The position numbers and the translations under genes are program-made. A DNA stretch of 64,000 nucleotides from Chromatocurvus sp046260765 (lineage in GTDB: Bacteria > Pseudomonadota > Gammaproteobacteria > Pseudomonadales > Halieaceae). Below are positions 44,506 through 54,001 of this stretch, piece by piece (position 1 is the first letter of the stretch; each line of letters begins with the position of its first letter). The notes beneath the pieces are model-generated. The model was not told where the DNA came from, ran no database searches, and saw nothing but the letters and a program-made list of their open reading frames with translations. Location: positions 32,844 through 96,843 of the forward strand of contig JBHEOO010000008.1 of assembly GCA_046260765.1 (NCBI GenBank), read 5' to 3'.

Positions 44506-45962
44506 GCCACAACTCCAGCTGACAACACCTGTCTCGCTGCCTGCAGGTGGTTTACGGTGACCTGCTCGGCACCGCTGCCTCGCGCTGCACTCTCGGCGGC
44601 ATCCCGCAGGCGTTTTGCCGCAGAAATACGCACCAGAATCGGCTCGGCGGCAACCAGCTTGTCGAGCTCCAGCTCCGCTGCGACTTCCCAGGCAATCGAT
44701 GCGCGCTCGCGTGTCGGCGTCGCCGGTGCACGATCGAGATCCGAGCCCAGGGGCAGGATATTGAAAAGCGCATCAAACAGGGCGTTGCAGACTTCCTGAA
44801 TCACGTAGCAGGCACCGCTATAACCCATGAACGGTGTGCCCGTATGCCGTCGAATAACTGTGCCGGGCAGTGACGCCGGTATATACACACCGCGGACGCC
44901 GGTTTCAGCCATGTACATGCGTTCGTTGTAGCTGCCGAACAGTATCAACGGTGACTTCGTCTGCACCGCCTCGCGAATAGCGTTGTTGTCCGGCTTGACG
45001 CCTGCACGCCGCTCAAAGGCGAAGTTGCAGGGCAGCCCCATTTCCTCTTCAAGGAAATGGCGAATACCGCGTGTGTAGGTGGCATTTGCGGAGACACCGA
45101 AACTCGCCGTACCGAAGAAGTCCTGGGTAACAGACCGCCACAGGTCCCAGATCGGCTTGATCGTGGTGTGCTTCTCGCGCTCGATAAACGGCGCGGGATC
45201 GAGATCCAGCAACTCGCCCAGCTTCTCGAGAAACTTGGTTGTGCTGTGCAGGCCGATGGGCGCCTGCAGATAAGGCCGGTCCAGCTCTTCGCAGAGCAGT
45301 CGTCCGAATTCCCGGTACATGCAGACGTTAACGTCCGCATCGCCCAGCTTGTAGACGTCGTCAAGGTGGCAACCCAGCGGGAACACCATGTTGACTTCGG
45401 CACCGATACCTTCGATCAAGCGGCGGATTTCTGCGAGGTCGGACCAGGTATTGAACATGCCGTAGATAGGGCCAATGATATTGACCTTTTTCGTCGCTAC
45501 CGCGCCGGCTTTCTTCGCCTTCGCCATTTTCTTGGCTTTCTTGGCGCCGAAGCGTGTCCACAACCAGTTCATTGCACGATCCGCGCTCTGCCACTGGTCT
45601 TCATCGATGGTGCGCGGCAGGAAGCGTTCAATGCCGGTTCCCTCGGGCGTAACGCCGCCGCCAATCATCTCCGCGATAGATCCGGTGACCACCACGCTCG
45701 GCTGATCCGGATCCAGTGTTTCGTGGGCGCGGCGCATGGCCCCTTCGGTACCGTGCTGGCCGAGCTCTTCTTCACCGAGACCGGTTACCACTACCGGCAA
45801 TTCGTGAGGCGGCAGGCCGTCGGTGTAATGCAGCACCGAGGTCACCGGCAGGTTCTCACAACCGACAGGACCATCGATAATCACCTGCAGGCCTTTGACC
45901 GCGGTGAATACGTAGACTGAACCCCAATAGCCACCGGCTCTGTCGTGATCAAGTACCAGCAT
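44502..45962 (-). CDS. bchZ: Chlorophyllide a reductase subunit Z
   Basis: A 486-residue nitrogenase-like subunit of the YZ catalytic complex that reduces ring B to yield the bacteriochlorin. MLVLDHDRAGGYWGSVYVF opens it; YSGACYVIQEVCNALFDALFNILPLG is a late conserved part. A Lys/Ala-rich stretch (KKAKKMAKAKKAGAVATKK, about residues 145-163) looks like a flexible insertion. It overlaps the bchY stop by one base. Confidence 0.95.
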   Translation of the reverse strand: MLVLDHDRAGGYWGSVYVFTAVKGLQVIIDGPVGCENLPVTSVLHYTDGLPPHELPVVVTGLGEEELGQHGTEGAMRRAHETLDPDQPSVVVTGSIAEMIGGGVTPEGTGIERFLPRTIDEDQWQSADRAMNWLWTRFGAKKAKKMAKAKKAGAVATKKVNIIGPIYGMFNTWSDLAEIRRLIEGIGAEVNMVFPLGCHLDDVYKLGDADVNVCMYREFGRLLCEELDRPYLQAPIGLHSTTKFLEKLGELLDLDPAPFIEREKHTTIKPIWDLWRSVTQDFFGTASFGVSANATYTRGIRHFLEEEMGLPCNFAFERRAGVKPDNNAIREAVQTKSPLILFGSYNERMYMAETGVRGVYIPASLPGTVIRRHTGTPFMGYSGACYVIQEVCNALFDALFNILPLGSDLDRAPATPTRERASIAWEVAAELELDKLVAAEPILVRISAAKRLRDAAESAARGSGAEQVTVNHLQAARQVLSAGVVA

Positions 45963-47545
45963 CAGACACCTCCCGCAGCTGCACGCCCGACCGGCGCGTG
46001 CTTCTCATCGAGCATTTCGGGCTGCCAGACACCGGCGTTGTCGCCTGCGCCGACACCGTGGAAGAAGGCTTCCATGTGATCGAATCTTGATTTGTTCGCC
46101 AGCGCCGCGTTAATCACCTCGGCGATAGAGCCTGGTCCGGCTGCGCCCATCAGCGGGCGGGCTGAAATCAGGTTGGTAAAGTAGAGGCTGGGTATCGCGA
46201 GTTCTTTGGCCTTCTGCACAACCGGCGTGGTGCCGATGGCGATATCCGGCTTGTAGTGGTGCATTGCCGCAACATCTTCCTCGAGTGAGGCACGGAATTT
46301 CACCTCGACACCGTGTGCTTCGAGCCACTTGCGATCAATCTCCGCCCAGCGGGTACTGGGGCAGGCACTGCCGACGTAGCACAATTCGGCGCCGCTCTCG
46401 ACCAGCAGTCGTGCCACCAGGAGTTCCGAGCCCTCGTAGCCGGACAGGGTGATTCGGGCATCTATACGCGCCGTTTCCAGCGCCGCCTTGATGGCGGGAA
46501 GGACGGCATCTTTCGCCGCGGCGAGCTTGTCGTCATCGATGTTCAGCAGTTTCGCGAGGGATTCAAGCCAGGCCTGCGTGCCTTCGTAGCCCACCGGGGC
46601 TGAGCCAAGTCCGGGGCGGCCTGCCGCCTCGAACTGGCGGAAACTGGCGGTATAGAACGGGTGGATCATGGCGACCGCAGCACAATCGAGAGCGGCATAC
46701 AGTTCGCGCCACTCACGCGTCGGGACCGTCGGTCCAGCGCACAGGCCCATCGGGGCCAGCAGACGGGAGATGGTCATGGCGTCTACGGGAAACATCTCAC
46801 CGACCAGAGCCACCGAGGGCATTTCGCTGCGACCCTGCTCCGGGGCGGCCACCGGGCCGTTTTCGACCTCGGTGCGCGCATAGCGCAGCATGGCGCCGGC
46901 GAGAATATCCTTGGCTTCGGCGTGAGTCGGCACACCGAATCCGGGTACGTCTATGCCGATAATGCGGACACCGTTGATCGCCTTTGGCAGCAGGTCCAGA
47001 GGGACACCGGAGGCTGTCGGTACACACAGGTTGATAATGACGACCGCGTCGTACTTATCGGGCTCCGCCAGTTTGTGCACCGACTCCCGGATGTCCTCGA
47101 ACAGCTTACCCGTGACCAGAGTCTCGGAATCAAAGGGCACGTAGCCCACCGTGCGCCGGGCGCCGTAAAAGTGGGAGGTAAAGGTGAGGCCATAGACACA
47201 GCAGGCTGAGCCGCTCAGCACAGTGGCTGTGCGTCGCATGCGCAGCCCGACGCGCAGTGAACCGAATGCCGGGCACATGCTCTGGGGCTGGTCATGCGGT
47301 CCGATCGGGTAGTCTTTCTTGTACTGCTCAAGTACCGCGCCCTTGCCGGACAGTGTCGCTTCTGCCTGCATGCGATCAGCACCCGCGTGACAGCCGGCAC
47401 CGCTTTCAACGGCCTGCTCCACATCGGCCAGCGGAATGTCACCCGCCGGCGTTTTTTCTGCGCTTGGGTTTGCCGCCGGCAGTCGCTCAGCGCCGTTAAG
47501 GGCTGGCTTTTCCAGGGTGGCGTCTGTGTGATCAGACGGTGTCAT
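45962..47545 (-). CDS. bchY: Chlorophyllide a reductase subunit Y
   Basis: The 527-residue partner of BchZ. Expected Fe-S Cys ligands lie in SMCPAFGSLR, SGSACCVYGLTF and near INLCVPTASG. The N-terminal 55 or so residues are a low-complexity Ala/Glu/Pro extension before GAGCHAGAD. It overlaps the bchX 3' end by 14 bases. Confidence 0.95.
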   Translation of the reverse strand: MTPSDHTDATLEKPALNGAERLPAANPSAEKTPAGDIPLADVEQAVESGAGCHAGADRMQAEATLSGKGAVLEQYKKDYPIGPHDQPQSMCPAFGSLRVGLRMRRTATVLSGSACCVYGLTFTSHFYGARRTVGYVPFDSETLVTGKLFEDIRESVHKLAEPDKYDAVVIINLCVPTASGVPLDLLPKAINGVRIIGIDVPGFGVPTHAEAKDILAGAMLRYARTEVENGPVAAPEQGRSEMPSVALVGEMFPVDAMTISRLLAPMGLCAGPTVPTREWRELYAALDCAAVAMIHPFYTASFRQFEAAGRPGLGSAPVGYEGTQAWLESLAKLLNIDDDKLAAAKDAVLPAIKAALETARIDARITLSGYEGSELLVARLLVESGAELCYVGSACPSTRWAEIDRKWLEAHGVEVKFRASLEEDVAAMHHYKPDIAIGTTPVVQKAKELAIPSLYFTNLISARPLMGAAGPGSIAEVINAALANKSRFDHMEAFFHGVGAGDNAGVWQPEMLDEKHAPVGRAAAGGV

Positions 47546-48530
47546 AAATCACCTCCAGCGATTCTTTCGTCACCGCAGCGGCGCCGCAGAGATCCGCCTG
47601 GGTGGCTGGTTCCAGAACAACATCGCGGCCGGTGGTGTCACTGGCGAAAAGATCCAGCAGTCCATCTGGCGTCAATGGTGTCGGGTGGTGTGGCGGTGAC
47701 TCGGCAACGTTCTTGGCGAGGCCGCCGAACAGGGATCCCCACTCACCGTCCGGATAGCCAATAATCTCGTAGTTGGCGCTCTTGCGGCGGATGTCATCGT
47801 GTGCCGGAATGCTCGCGAGCTCCGGAATCCCCACCGCCTTGCAGAAGGCCTGGGCCTCGCCAGAGCCATCATCCTTGTTCGTTACCATGCCGGCGACGCC
47901 GACATTGCCGCCCAGCTTGCGGAAATATTCCACCGCGGAGCAGACGTTGTTTGCCACATACAGCGACTGCAGGTCATTGGACGCAACCACAATCACCTTC
48001 TGGCACATATCTCTAGCAATGGGCAGACCAAAGCCGCCGCATACCACATCGCCGAGGAAGTCGAGCAGGACGAAATCGAAGTCCCAGTCGTGAAAGCCGA
48101 GTTTTTCCAGCGTCTCGAAACCGTGGATGATGCCCCGACCACCGCAACCGCGACCAACCTCTGGACCGCCGAGCTCCATTGCATACACGCCATCGCGCTT
48201 GAAGCAGATATCCTCGATGCGCACTTCCTCACCCGCTTCCTTCTTACGCGAGCCAGTTTCGATGATGGTCGGGCAGGCCTTGCCGCCGAACAGCAGCGAG
48301 GTGGTGTCGCTCTTGGGGTCACAGCCAATCAGCAGGACTTTCTTGCCCTGCTGGGCCATCATGTAAGACAGGTTGGACAGCGTAAAACTCTTACCGATAC
48401 CGCCCTTGCCGTAGATCGCAATGATCTGCGTTCCAACGCCATCTTTTGAGCTGGCAAGCATGTCGGTTTCATCAAGGGTTCCGTCCTTTTCCATATCCGG
48501 CGTAAACTCAGCGACAGTCGCTTCCGTCAT
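47532..48530 (-). CDS. bchX: Chlorophyllide a reductase iron-sulfur ATP-binding protein
   Basis: A 332-residue NifH-like electron donor to BchYZ. Walker A is YGKGGIGKSFT near residue 40; the cluster Cys residues are in EVGRGCGGRGI and DFLGDVVCGGFGLP. The start MTEATV was chosen for its GGAGGT site seven bases upstream rather than a start five codons earlier inside bchC. Confidence 0.96.
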   Translation of the reverse strand: MTEATVAEFTPDMEKDGTLDETDMLASSKDGVGTQIIAIYGKGGIGKSFTLSNLSYMMAQQGKKVLLIGCDPKSDTTSLLFGGKACPTIIETGSRKKEAGEEVRIEDICFKRDGVYAMELGGPEVGRGCGGRGIIHGFETLEKLGFHDWDFDFVLLDFLGDVVCGGFGLPIARDMCQKVIVVASNDLQSLYVANNVCSAVEYFRKLGGNVGVAGMVTNKDDGSGEAQAFCKAVGIPELASIPAHDDIRRKSANYEIIGYPDGEWGSLFGGLAKNVAESPPHHPTPLTPDGLLDLFASDTTGRDVVLEPATQADLCGAAAVTKESLEVIYDTV

Positions 48531-49477
48531 TTCACAGACCTCCAATCCAGAATCATCTTAAGGCAGTCCGCATCTGCGAATGCCTGTTCGTAGGCCGGCT
48601 CGGCATTTGCCGCCGGCGAGCGGTGTGTAATCAGCCCGTCCAGCGACAATGCGCCACTGGCGAGAAGCTCGGTCACACAGACCAGGTCGGCTGGCTGCCA
48701 TTCCGCTGAAATCCGCAGTTGCGCTTCACGCATGAACGCGGCAGGAAAAGCAAACGAAACCGGCTCCTGATAGAAACCTGCGAGAATGACGCAGCCTGTT
48801 GGTGCCAGACGCGCGATGAGCGTATCCAGAAGGCCCGGTGCGCCGCTGGCGTCACAGATCAGACGGTAGTCGTTGCGCGTGTCGGCTTCGCCATCAATAA
48901 CGTTGTAGCCCTCGGCACCAGCGCGTCTCGATGCCTGGTTCTCCCAGACCGTCGGCGCAGCACCGCCGAGCGCCAGCACCATGCGCGCTGCAAGACGACC
49001 GAGCACGCCGTGCCCGACAATCAGGTCGGGCAGTTCACCCGCCGGGCCGCGGGTAACTGCGCGATACGCAGTAGCTGCCAGCGCCAGCAGGGTCGCTTCC
49101 TCTCCCAGACTCTCAGCGAGTGGCGTCACGCGTCCGGCGTCAACGACCAGTCGCTCGGCAGCGCCGCCGAAAAGTCCCTGCACATCCGTGAAGCCTCTTG
49201 AGCCCGGCACAAACACGCGCTGGCCAAGCTTCAAATTGCAGTCACTGCCCACAGCGCTAACGCGGCCGACCGACTCATAACCAGGCACTAATGGATAGGC
49301 GAGGCCCGGGAAGGCCGGCATGCGACCCAACCAGAGCAGTCGCTCGGTGCCTGTGCTGATACCGCTCCACTCGACATCCACGACGCAATCGCTGCTACCC
49401 GGTGAGGCCAGGCCCACGCTGCGCACGGCCAGCTGGCCGGGCTGCTCAAACACGACTGCAGAGACGCGATCTGTCAT
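48527..49477 (-). CDS. bchC: Bacteriochlorophyllide a dehydrogenase
   Basis: A 316-residue medium-chain dehydrogenase that oxidises the C3 hydroxyethyl to acetyl in bacteriochlorophyllide a. SGISTGTERLLWLGRMPAFPGLAYPLVPGYESVGRV (about residues 38-73) and IVGHGVLGRLAARM (nucleotide-binding) are typical. A GGAGG site lies seven bases upstream. It is first gene behind a promoter with two PpsR-type sites. Confidence 0.95.
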   Translation of the reverse strand: MTDRVSAVVFEQPGQLAVRSVGLASPGSSDCVVDVEWSGISTGTERLLWLGRMPAFPGLAYPLVPGYESVGRVSAVGSDCNLKLGQRVFVPGSRGFTDVQGLFGGAAERLVVDAGRVTPLAESLGEEATLLALAATAYRAVTRGPAGELPDLIVGHGVLGRLAARMVLALGGAAPTVWENQASRRAGAEGYNVIDGEADTRNDYRLICDASGAPGLLDTLIARLAPTGCVILAGFYQEPVSFAFPAAFMREAQLRISAEWQPADLVCVTELLASGALSLDGLITHRSPAANAEPAYEQAFADADCLKMILDWRSVK

Positions 49478-49542
49478 TGGGCGCCTCCGACACGTGCCTG
49501 CTGTGGGGAATTCCTGACCATGTGATTTCTCTTTTTCATGAG

Positions 49543-49560
49543 TGTCAGTTTAAGTTTACA
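49543..49560. promoter_or_regulatory. PpsR/CrtJ-type operator, bchC site 1
   Basis: TGT-CAGTTTAAGTTT-ACA, exact, covering the -10 box of bchC. Confidence 0.8.
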
Positions 49561-49574
49561 TTCTAGGATGTCAA
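49547..49574 (-). promoter_or_regulatory. bchC promoter
   Basis: Minus strand: TTGACA (49574-49569), 16-base spacer, TAAACT (49552-49547). Each hexamer overlaps one PpsR-type palindrome. It would drive bchCXYZ-puf in addition to read-through from crtEF. Confidence 0.65.
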
Positions 49575-49586
49575 GTTCAATTAACA
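49569..49586. promoter_or_regulatory. PpsR/CrtJ-type operator, bchC site 2
   Basis: TGT-CAAGTTCAATTA-ACA, exact; covers the -35 of bchC and also the last codons of crtF. Separated from the other site by eight bases, the spacing typical of CrtJ pairs. Confidence 0.8.
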
Positions 49587-50755
49587 ACATTGGCATCAAT
49601 TTCTGCGACCAGCACCCGCACGAGCATCGGCTGCGACGTCTTGAGCTCTCGTACACGCTGGAATCCCGCATTTTTCAGAAAATCTGAGAGCTCGGAGGCG
49701 CTGCGTGGACGACCGCTGCCCATCGCCAGCAGATAAAAGCCGAAGTAGCCGTCACCCACCGGCTCAGCGCCGGGCGTCTGCGCCATGGGCTCTGCGACTA
49801 TGATGCGGCCACCCGGCACCAGCGCCGCGCGCGCGCGCGACAGGAGTTCACGCACGGGGTCGTCGTCGTGGTCGTGGAGGACACGAACGAAGGAAATCAG
49901 GTCGGCACCCGATGGCCAGTCATCGGCGAACATATCGACAGGCGTCGCTGAGGCTCTCGCCGCCACAGGACTGGCAGCCAGGTGTGTGGCAGCGCGCTGC
50001 GCAACTGCGGGCAGATCAATGACGGTACCCTCGAGATGCGGCCAGCGGGCCAGAGCAGCGGACAGGAACACGCCCTCACCCCCGGCGACGTCCAGCAGAT
50101 GTGTCGATGACTTCATGCTTATCGCGTCGAGAATGTCGCTGGACAGCATGGCCTGAGAGGCGGCCATCAACTCGCTGTAGGCAGCGACCTCGTCGCCACC
50201 GATACCCCCGCGGTCCACGCTTCCCGCATAAGGCCAATAGGCCGCGAGACGGGTCTCCCCGGGATTCGCCAACAGGGCCAGCGGATCGGCGAGATCGGCA
50301 TACAGCCGCTCATGATGGTTCACCATGGCAGCAATAGATGGATTGCCCAGCATGACGGCGCCCAGATCACCCAGACGGTAGTCGCTGCCCGCAGGCTGAA
50401 CCAGGCGCAATGAGGCAGCCGCTCGCAACAGCGTCAGCGTAGCTGGCTCTGGAAGGTCGATGGCGCGCGAAATGGCGGCAACGCTGCGCGGCCCTGGGGC
50501 AAGGGATTCCAGCAGGCGCGACCTGACACAGGCGAACAGAATCTGTGAGTAGACGAAACCGGCACTGAAGTCGAACAGGGTTCGGGCGCGCCGGCGCGCA
50601 AGGGGACGGGTCAGGGGAAATCGCGCTGCAGCGCGCTGGAAGCGCGGATTGCCCAGCAGGCGGTCGCGCCAGGCGAGCATCCACTCAGTCATGCCGCGCT
50701 GCTTTCCAGATTCCGCTTCTGCCGGATCTTCCCCGGTGCTCACCTCTGAACGCAT
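49577..50755 (-). CDS. crtF: Demethylspheroidene O-methyltransferase
   Basis: A 392-residue SAM-dependent methyltransferase that O-methylates hydroxylated carotenoids on the way to spheroidene or spirilloxanthin. The SAM motif LLDVAGGEGVFLSAAL (about residue 218) and RVLHDHDDDPVRELLSRAR are present; an N-terminal dimerisation domain contains FDFSAGFVYSQILFACVRSRLLESL. The ATG shares its A with the crtE stop. Confidence 0.93.
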   Translation of the reverse strand: MRSEVSTGEDPAEAESGKQRGMTEWMLAWRDRLLGNPRFQRAAARFPLTRPLARRRARTLFDFSAGFVYSQILFACVRSRLLESLAPGPRSVAAISRAIDLPEPATLTLLRAAASLRLVQPAGSDYRLGDLGAVMLGNPSIAAMVNHHERLYADLADPLALLANPGETRLAAYWPYAGSVDRGGIGGDEVAAYSELMAASQAMLSSDILDAISMKSSTHLLDVAGGEGVFLSAALARWPHLEGTVIDLPAVAQRAATHLAASPVAARASATPVDMFADDWPSGADLISFVRVLHDHDDDPVRELLSRARAALVPGGRIIVAEPMAQTPGAEPVGDGYFGFYLLAMGSGRPRSASELSDFLKNAGFQRVRELKTSQPMLVRVLVAEIDANVVN

Positions 50756-51660
50756 CAGGCAGCCTGCACCACCAGGCCCTTGGGCAGAAAGCGTCGTGAC
50801 TGGTTTCGAACAAGGGTCTGCAGCTGCTCGCGCCCAGGACAGATGGGCACGGCGGCGACGCTCGCGTCGACCAGTTCGCGTAAATGCTCGACCGCACCCT
50901 CGAGACCAAACTGACGCACCGCACTGGGTCGATCCAGCGCAACATCCTGCCCCGTCGGCTTGCCGATAACGCCGGCATCAGCCGCCGCGTCCAGAATATC
51001 GTCGGCAACCTGGTAACTGTGCCCGATGGCATCGCCCAGGGGTCGCCAGAGCGCGGGATCCGCGCCCGCAACCGCCGCGCCAGCACACGTTGCGGCAATA
51101 AACAAAGCCCCGGTCTTTGCCCGATGGTAGCGGGCGAGGTCTACCTCTCGCTCACATTCCCAGGCCTGACCGGCACAAATACCCGAGGGTGCGCCGACGC
51201 CGCCGGCAATGATGGCCATCAGTGCGGGCAGCCGATGCGCCTGATCCGTAGCCACGGCCGCTCGCGTCAGACTGCTGAACGCCTCGACAATCAGCGCATC
51301 ACCACACAGAAGCGCGAGCTGCTCGCCATATTTATGGTGCACCGAGGCTTTGCCGCGACGCTCGTGCGCGTTGTCGAAACAGGGCATGTCGTCATGCACC
51401 AGTGACGCACAGTGCAACAGCTCTATCGCAGAACCGGCAGCACCGGCCAGACCGGCGTCGTACTCGCCCGTGGCGGCCGCAACCGCCAGGCAAAGCTGAG
51501 GACGCACCCGCGCGCCACCCGGAAACACCGCATAGTGCATCGCCTTCGCAAGACGCGGTGGACAGTCGGCCGCCGTGGCGTGGTCAAGCGCGGCATGCAG
51601 CGCGCGCTCATACACCGGGAGAGGGGTTTTTCCGCTTTTTGTTGTACGAGGTTCTGCCAT
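50755..51660 (-). CDS. crtE: Geranylgeranyl diphosphate synthase
   Basis: A 301-residue trans-prenyltransferase giving GGPP for carotenoids and the bacteriochlorophyll tail. The first Asp-rich motif LVHDDMPCFDNAHERRGK and second QVADDILDAAAD are present. The ATG at 51660 has an AGGTGG site; a GTG three codons upstream is a less likely start. It is divergent from crtC across paired PpsR-type operators. Confidence 0.95.
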   Translation of the reverse strand: MAEPRTTKSGKTPLPVYERALHAALDHATAADCPPRLAKAMHYAVFPGGARVRPQLCLAVAAATGEYDAGLAGAAGSAIELLHCASLVHDDMPCFDNAHERRGKASVHHKYGEQLALLCGDALIVEAFSSLTRAAVATDQAHRLPALMAIIAGGVGAPSGICAGQAWECEREVDLARYHRAKTGALFIAATCAGAAVAGADPALWRPLGDAIGHSYQVADDILDAAADAGVIGKPTGQDVALDRPSAVRQFGLEGAVEHLRELVDASVAAVPICPGREQLQTLVRNQSRRFLPKGLVVQAA

Positions 51661-51734
51661 GCGATCCACCTGAATTGCTGTCCCGGTCCGGCCCTTCGCA
51701 GATCGCCTGCCAAGCTGACCAGGACATCACCTTA

Positions 51735-51752
51735 TGTCTAATTTATTTGACA
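51735..51752. promoter_or_regulatory. PpsR/CrtJ-type operator, crtE/crtC site 1
   Basis: TGT-CTAATTTATTTG-ACA, exact, between divergent crtE and crtC. Its right half reads TTGACA towards crtC. Confidence 0.82.
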
Positions 51753-51760
51753 CCCTTTTA

Positions 51761-51778
51761 TGTAATTTAGATTAGACA
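51761..51778. promoter_or_regulatory. PpsR/CrtJ-type operator, crtE/crtC site 2
   Basis: TGT-AATTTAGATTAG-ACA, exact, eight bases from the other site, giving the classic paired layout. Confidence 0.82.
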
Positions 51779-51851
51779 CTGCTAAACTGCAAGAGACTTC
51801 GTGGACTTTTTACCCCGGCCTGGCCGCGCCCAGCCTCAGACGGAAAACGCA

Positions 51852-52850
51852 ATGCCCGACTCCGAAATTCTGCCCGATTCACCCAGCGTGGGCTTTGCCG
51901 GCAACGTGAGCAGCAATGGCTATCATTGGTGGTATATTGATGCGCTGAGCGACGACAGGCGATTCGGACTGACAATTATTGTTTTCATCGGCAGTGTCTT
52001 TTCGCCTTATTATGCCGCCGCAAGACGCCGCGGGCCTACCGATCCGGGGAACCACTGCGCGATCAATGCCGTGCTCTACAACCCGGGAGGCAAAAAGGTG
52101 TGGGCGCTTACCGAGCGCGGCCGGAACAATCTGATCAGGGACGACTCGCACCTTCAGATTGGCCCGAGTGCAATTCACTGGGATGGAAAACAGATCACTG
52201 TCGCGATCGATGAAATCACGGTGCCACTGCCGCGGCGTCTGCGTGGCGAGGTCCGCCTGGAGCTGCCCGGCATCAGTCAGGAAGACTACGCTATCGATCA
52301 CACTGGCCGGCACCGATGGTGGCCAGTCAGCCCGGCGTGCCGCGTGTCAGTGGATCTGCAGGCTCCCCGACTGTCCTGGCAGGGCGAGGCCTACTTCGAC
52401 AGCAATCGCGGCAGCGAACCGCTTGAGGCCGGATTTTCCGACTGGGACTGGTCCCGGGCGACCCTCGCCGACGGCGGCAGCATTGTGCAATACCACACGC
52501 GCCCTCTGGCTACCTCGACAGCAGAGAAAACCCTCGCTCTGCGTTTCGACGCGCAGGGAGTGGCGCGCGCTATCGCACCGCTGCCCAGAATGACCCTGCC
52601 CACCACCAGCATCTGGCGTATCCCACGGCAGACAAGCGCAGACGCTACCGGCGATGCCCGTGTACTACGCACACTGGAAGACACGCCTTTCTATGCCCGA
52701 TCCATGCTGGAAACACAACTCCTGGGAGAGACCGTTACCGCCTTCCATGAAAGCCTGTGCCTGAACCGTTTCCGCCAGCGCTGGGTGCAGTCGCTGCTGC
52801 CTTTTCGCATGCCGAGGCAGACGCGCCCTGTGCGCGGCGGGGCGGGCTGA
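51852..52850 (+). CDS. crtC: Carotenoid 1,2-hydratase
   Basis: A 332-residue enzyme adding water to the psi end of neurosporene or lycopene. NGYHWWYIDALSDD, IVFIGSVFSPYYAAARRRG and AYFDSNRGSEPLEAGFSDWDWSRA are hallmark segments. The ATG at 51852 is preferred; a GTG at 51801 would add 17 residues. The usual partner crtD does not follow; the next gene, crtB, is convergent. Confidence 0.92.
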   Translation: MPDSEILPDSPSVGFAGNVSSNGYHWWYIDALSDDRRFGLTIIVFIGSVFSPYYAAARRRGPTDPGNHCAINAVLYNPGGKKVWALTERGRNNLIRDDSHLQIGPSAIHWDGKQITVAIDEITVPLPRRLRGEVRLELPGISQEDYAIDHTGRHRWWPVSPACRVSVDLQAPRLSWQGEAYFDSNRGSEPLEAGFSDWDWSRATLADGGSIVQYHTRPLATSTAEKTLALRFDAQGVARAIAPLPRMTLPTTSIWRIPRQTSADATGDARVLRTLEDTPFYARSMLETQLLGETVTAFHESLCLNRFRQRWVQSLLPFRMPRQTRPVRGGAG

Positions 52851-52912
52851 AGGCTTTCGAAGGGCCGGTGCTTCCTTGAGCACCAGCTGATTCCAGCCGC
52901 GATTGTAGCCTC

Positions 52913-54001
52913 TTAGCCGGTGGCCGACCTGCCATCGCGCTCGCCACGGGCGTCGAGCGCACCTGACGATCTCTCGCGCTGCTCCAGGTCCTGGAGCAGC
53001 GCCAGCATCCAGGCGACTTTACCCTCATGCTCAACCAGCGAGCTCACGCGGGGCCCTGGGTGTGAATTGACAGCTTCCACAAGAAACCGGTTTTCCCGCA
53101 GCACCGGCGCTGATACGGCGTCGGCATCCAGCAGAGGCAGACCCGACAGCCGCAGAAGATGCCAGAGCTTGCGGTGCGCCGGGACCACGGCGCGCTGATT
53201 GGTGCTGTCGTAATCCAGCCGCTGAATCTCGTTTCCGATGGCCGAGTACAGCAGTCGCGCAGCATACATGCCGGGACGGCAGCGCAACGGCAGGCAGGTC
53301 AGACCGGCATCCGCGCGCCGGTAGAGCTTGTCTGCCACAGTGAGGAGACGACGGGTAACCACCGTCAGTCCGGCACTGTGTTGCGGTGCCCGGACAAACG
53401 CAGAGGGATCGATCCCTGCTTCGCGCAGCCACGCCGCGGGCAGGTAGAGACGACCGTTGCGGGCGTCCTCGCCCACATCACGGCTGATATTGGTGAGCTG
53501 CATGGCTGCGCCCATGTCCGCCGCGCGCGCCAGAACGCTGGCATCACGTATGCCCATAATGACGGCCATCATGACACCGACGGAGCCAGCCACCCGCGCC
53601 GCGTAGTCGAGCACCTCCGAAAGCGTCTCGTACTCGCGCTCGGCAGCATCCCAGGCAAAGCCCTCAAGCAGTGCATCCAGCAGACCCCGGGGCAGGCCAT
53701 AGCGGACGACCACAAATGCCAGCGCACGGTCCGCGGCGTAATCCTCTGGGGCGCGTGCATAAATTGCATCGAGGCGGCCATGCAGCATCTCCAGCGCCAG
53801 ATGCGGCGCACCGCTGTCATCGACAGCGTCGTCTGCCAGGCGACAGAAAGCATACAGTGCCGTCGCAGCGTCACGGCAGTTATAGGGAAGAAAGCGGGAC
53901 GCCGCGTGAAATGATCGCGACCCGGTCTTCAACAGGCCGCGACAGGCGGCCATATCAGCTTCGCGCAGCGGTGGTGGAACGTCAGCGGAAAGTGTTGGCA
54001 T
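52913..54001 (-). CDS. crtB: Phytoene synthase
   Basis: A 362-residue head-to-head prenyl synthase joining two GGPP to phytoene. The two Asp-rich motifs are YAFCRLADDAVDD and NISRDVGEDARNGRLYLP. The ATG at 54001 overlaps crtI by 20 bases; a longer in-frame reading lies wholly within crtI and was rejected. Confidence 0.95.
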   Translation of the reverse strand: MPTLSADVPPPLREADMAACRGLLKTGSRSFHAASRFLPYNCRDAATALYAFCRLADDAVDDSGAPHLALEMLHGRLDAIYARAPEDYAADRALAFVVVRYGLPRGLLDALLEGFAWDAAEREYETLSEVLDYAARVAGSVGVMMAVIMGIRDASVLARAADMGAAMQLTNISRDVGEDARNGRLYLPAAWLREAGIDPSAFVRAPQHSAGLTVVTRRLLTVADKLYRRADAGLTCLPLRCRPGMYAARLLYSAIGNEIQRLDYDSTNQRAVVPAHRKLWHLLRLSGLPLLDADAVSAPVLRENRFLVEAVNSHPGPRVSSLVEHEGKVAWMLALLQDLEQRERSSGALDARGERDGRSATG

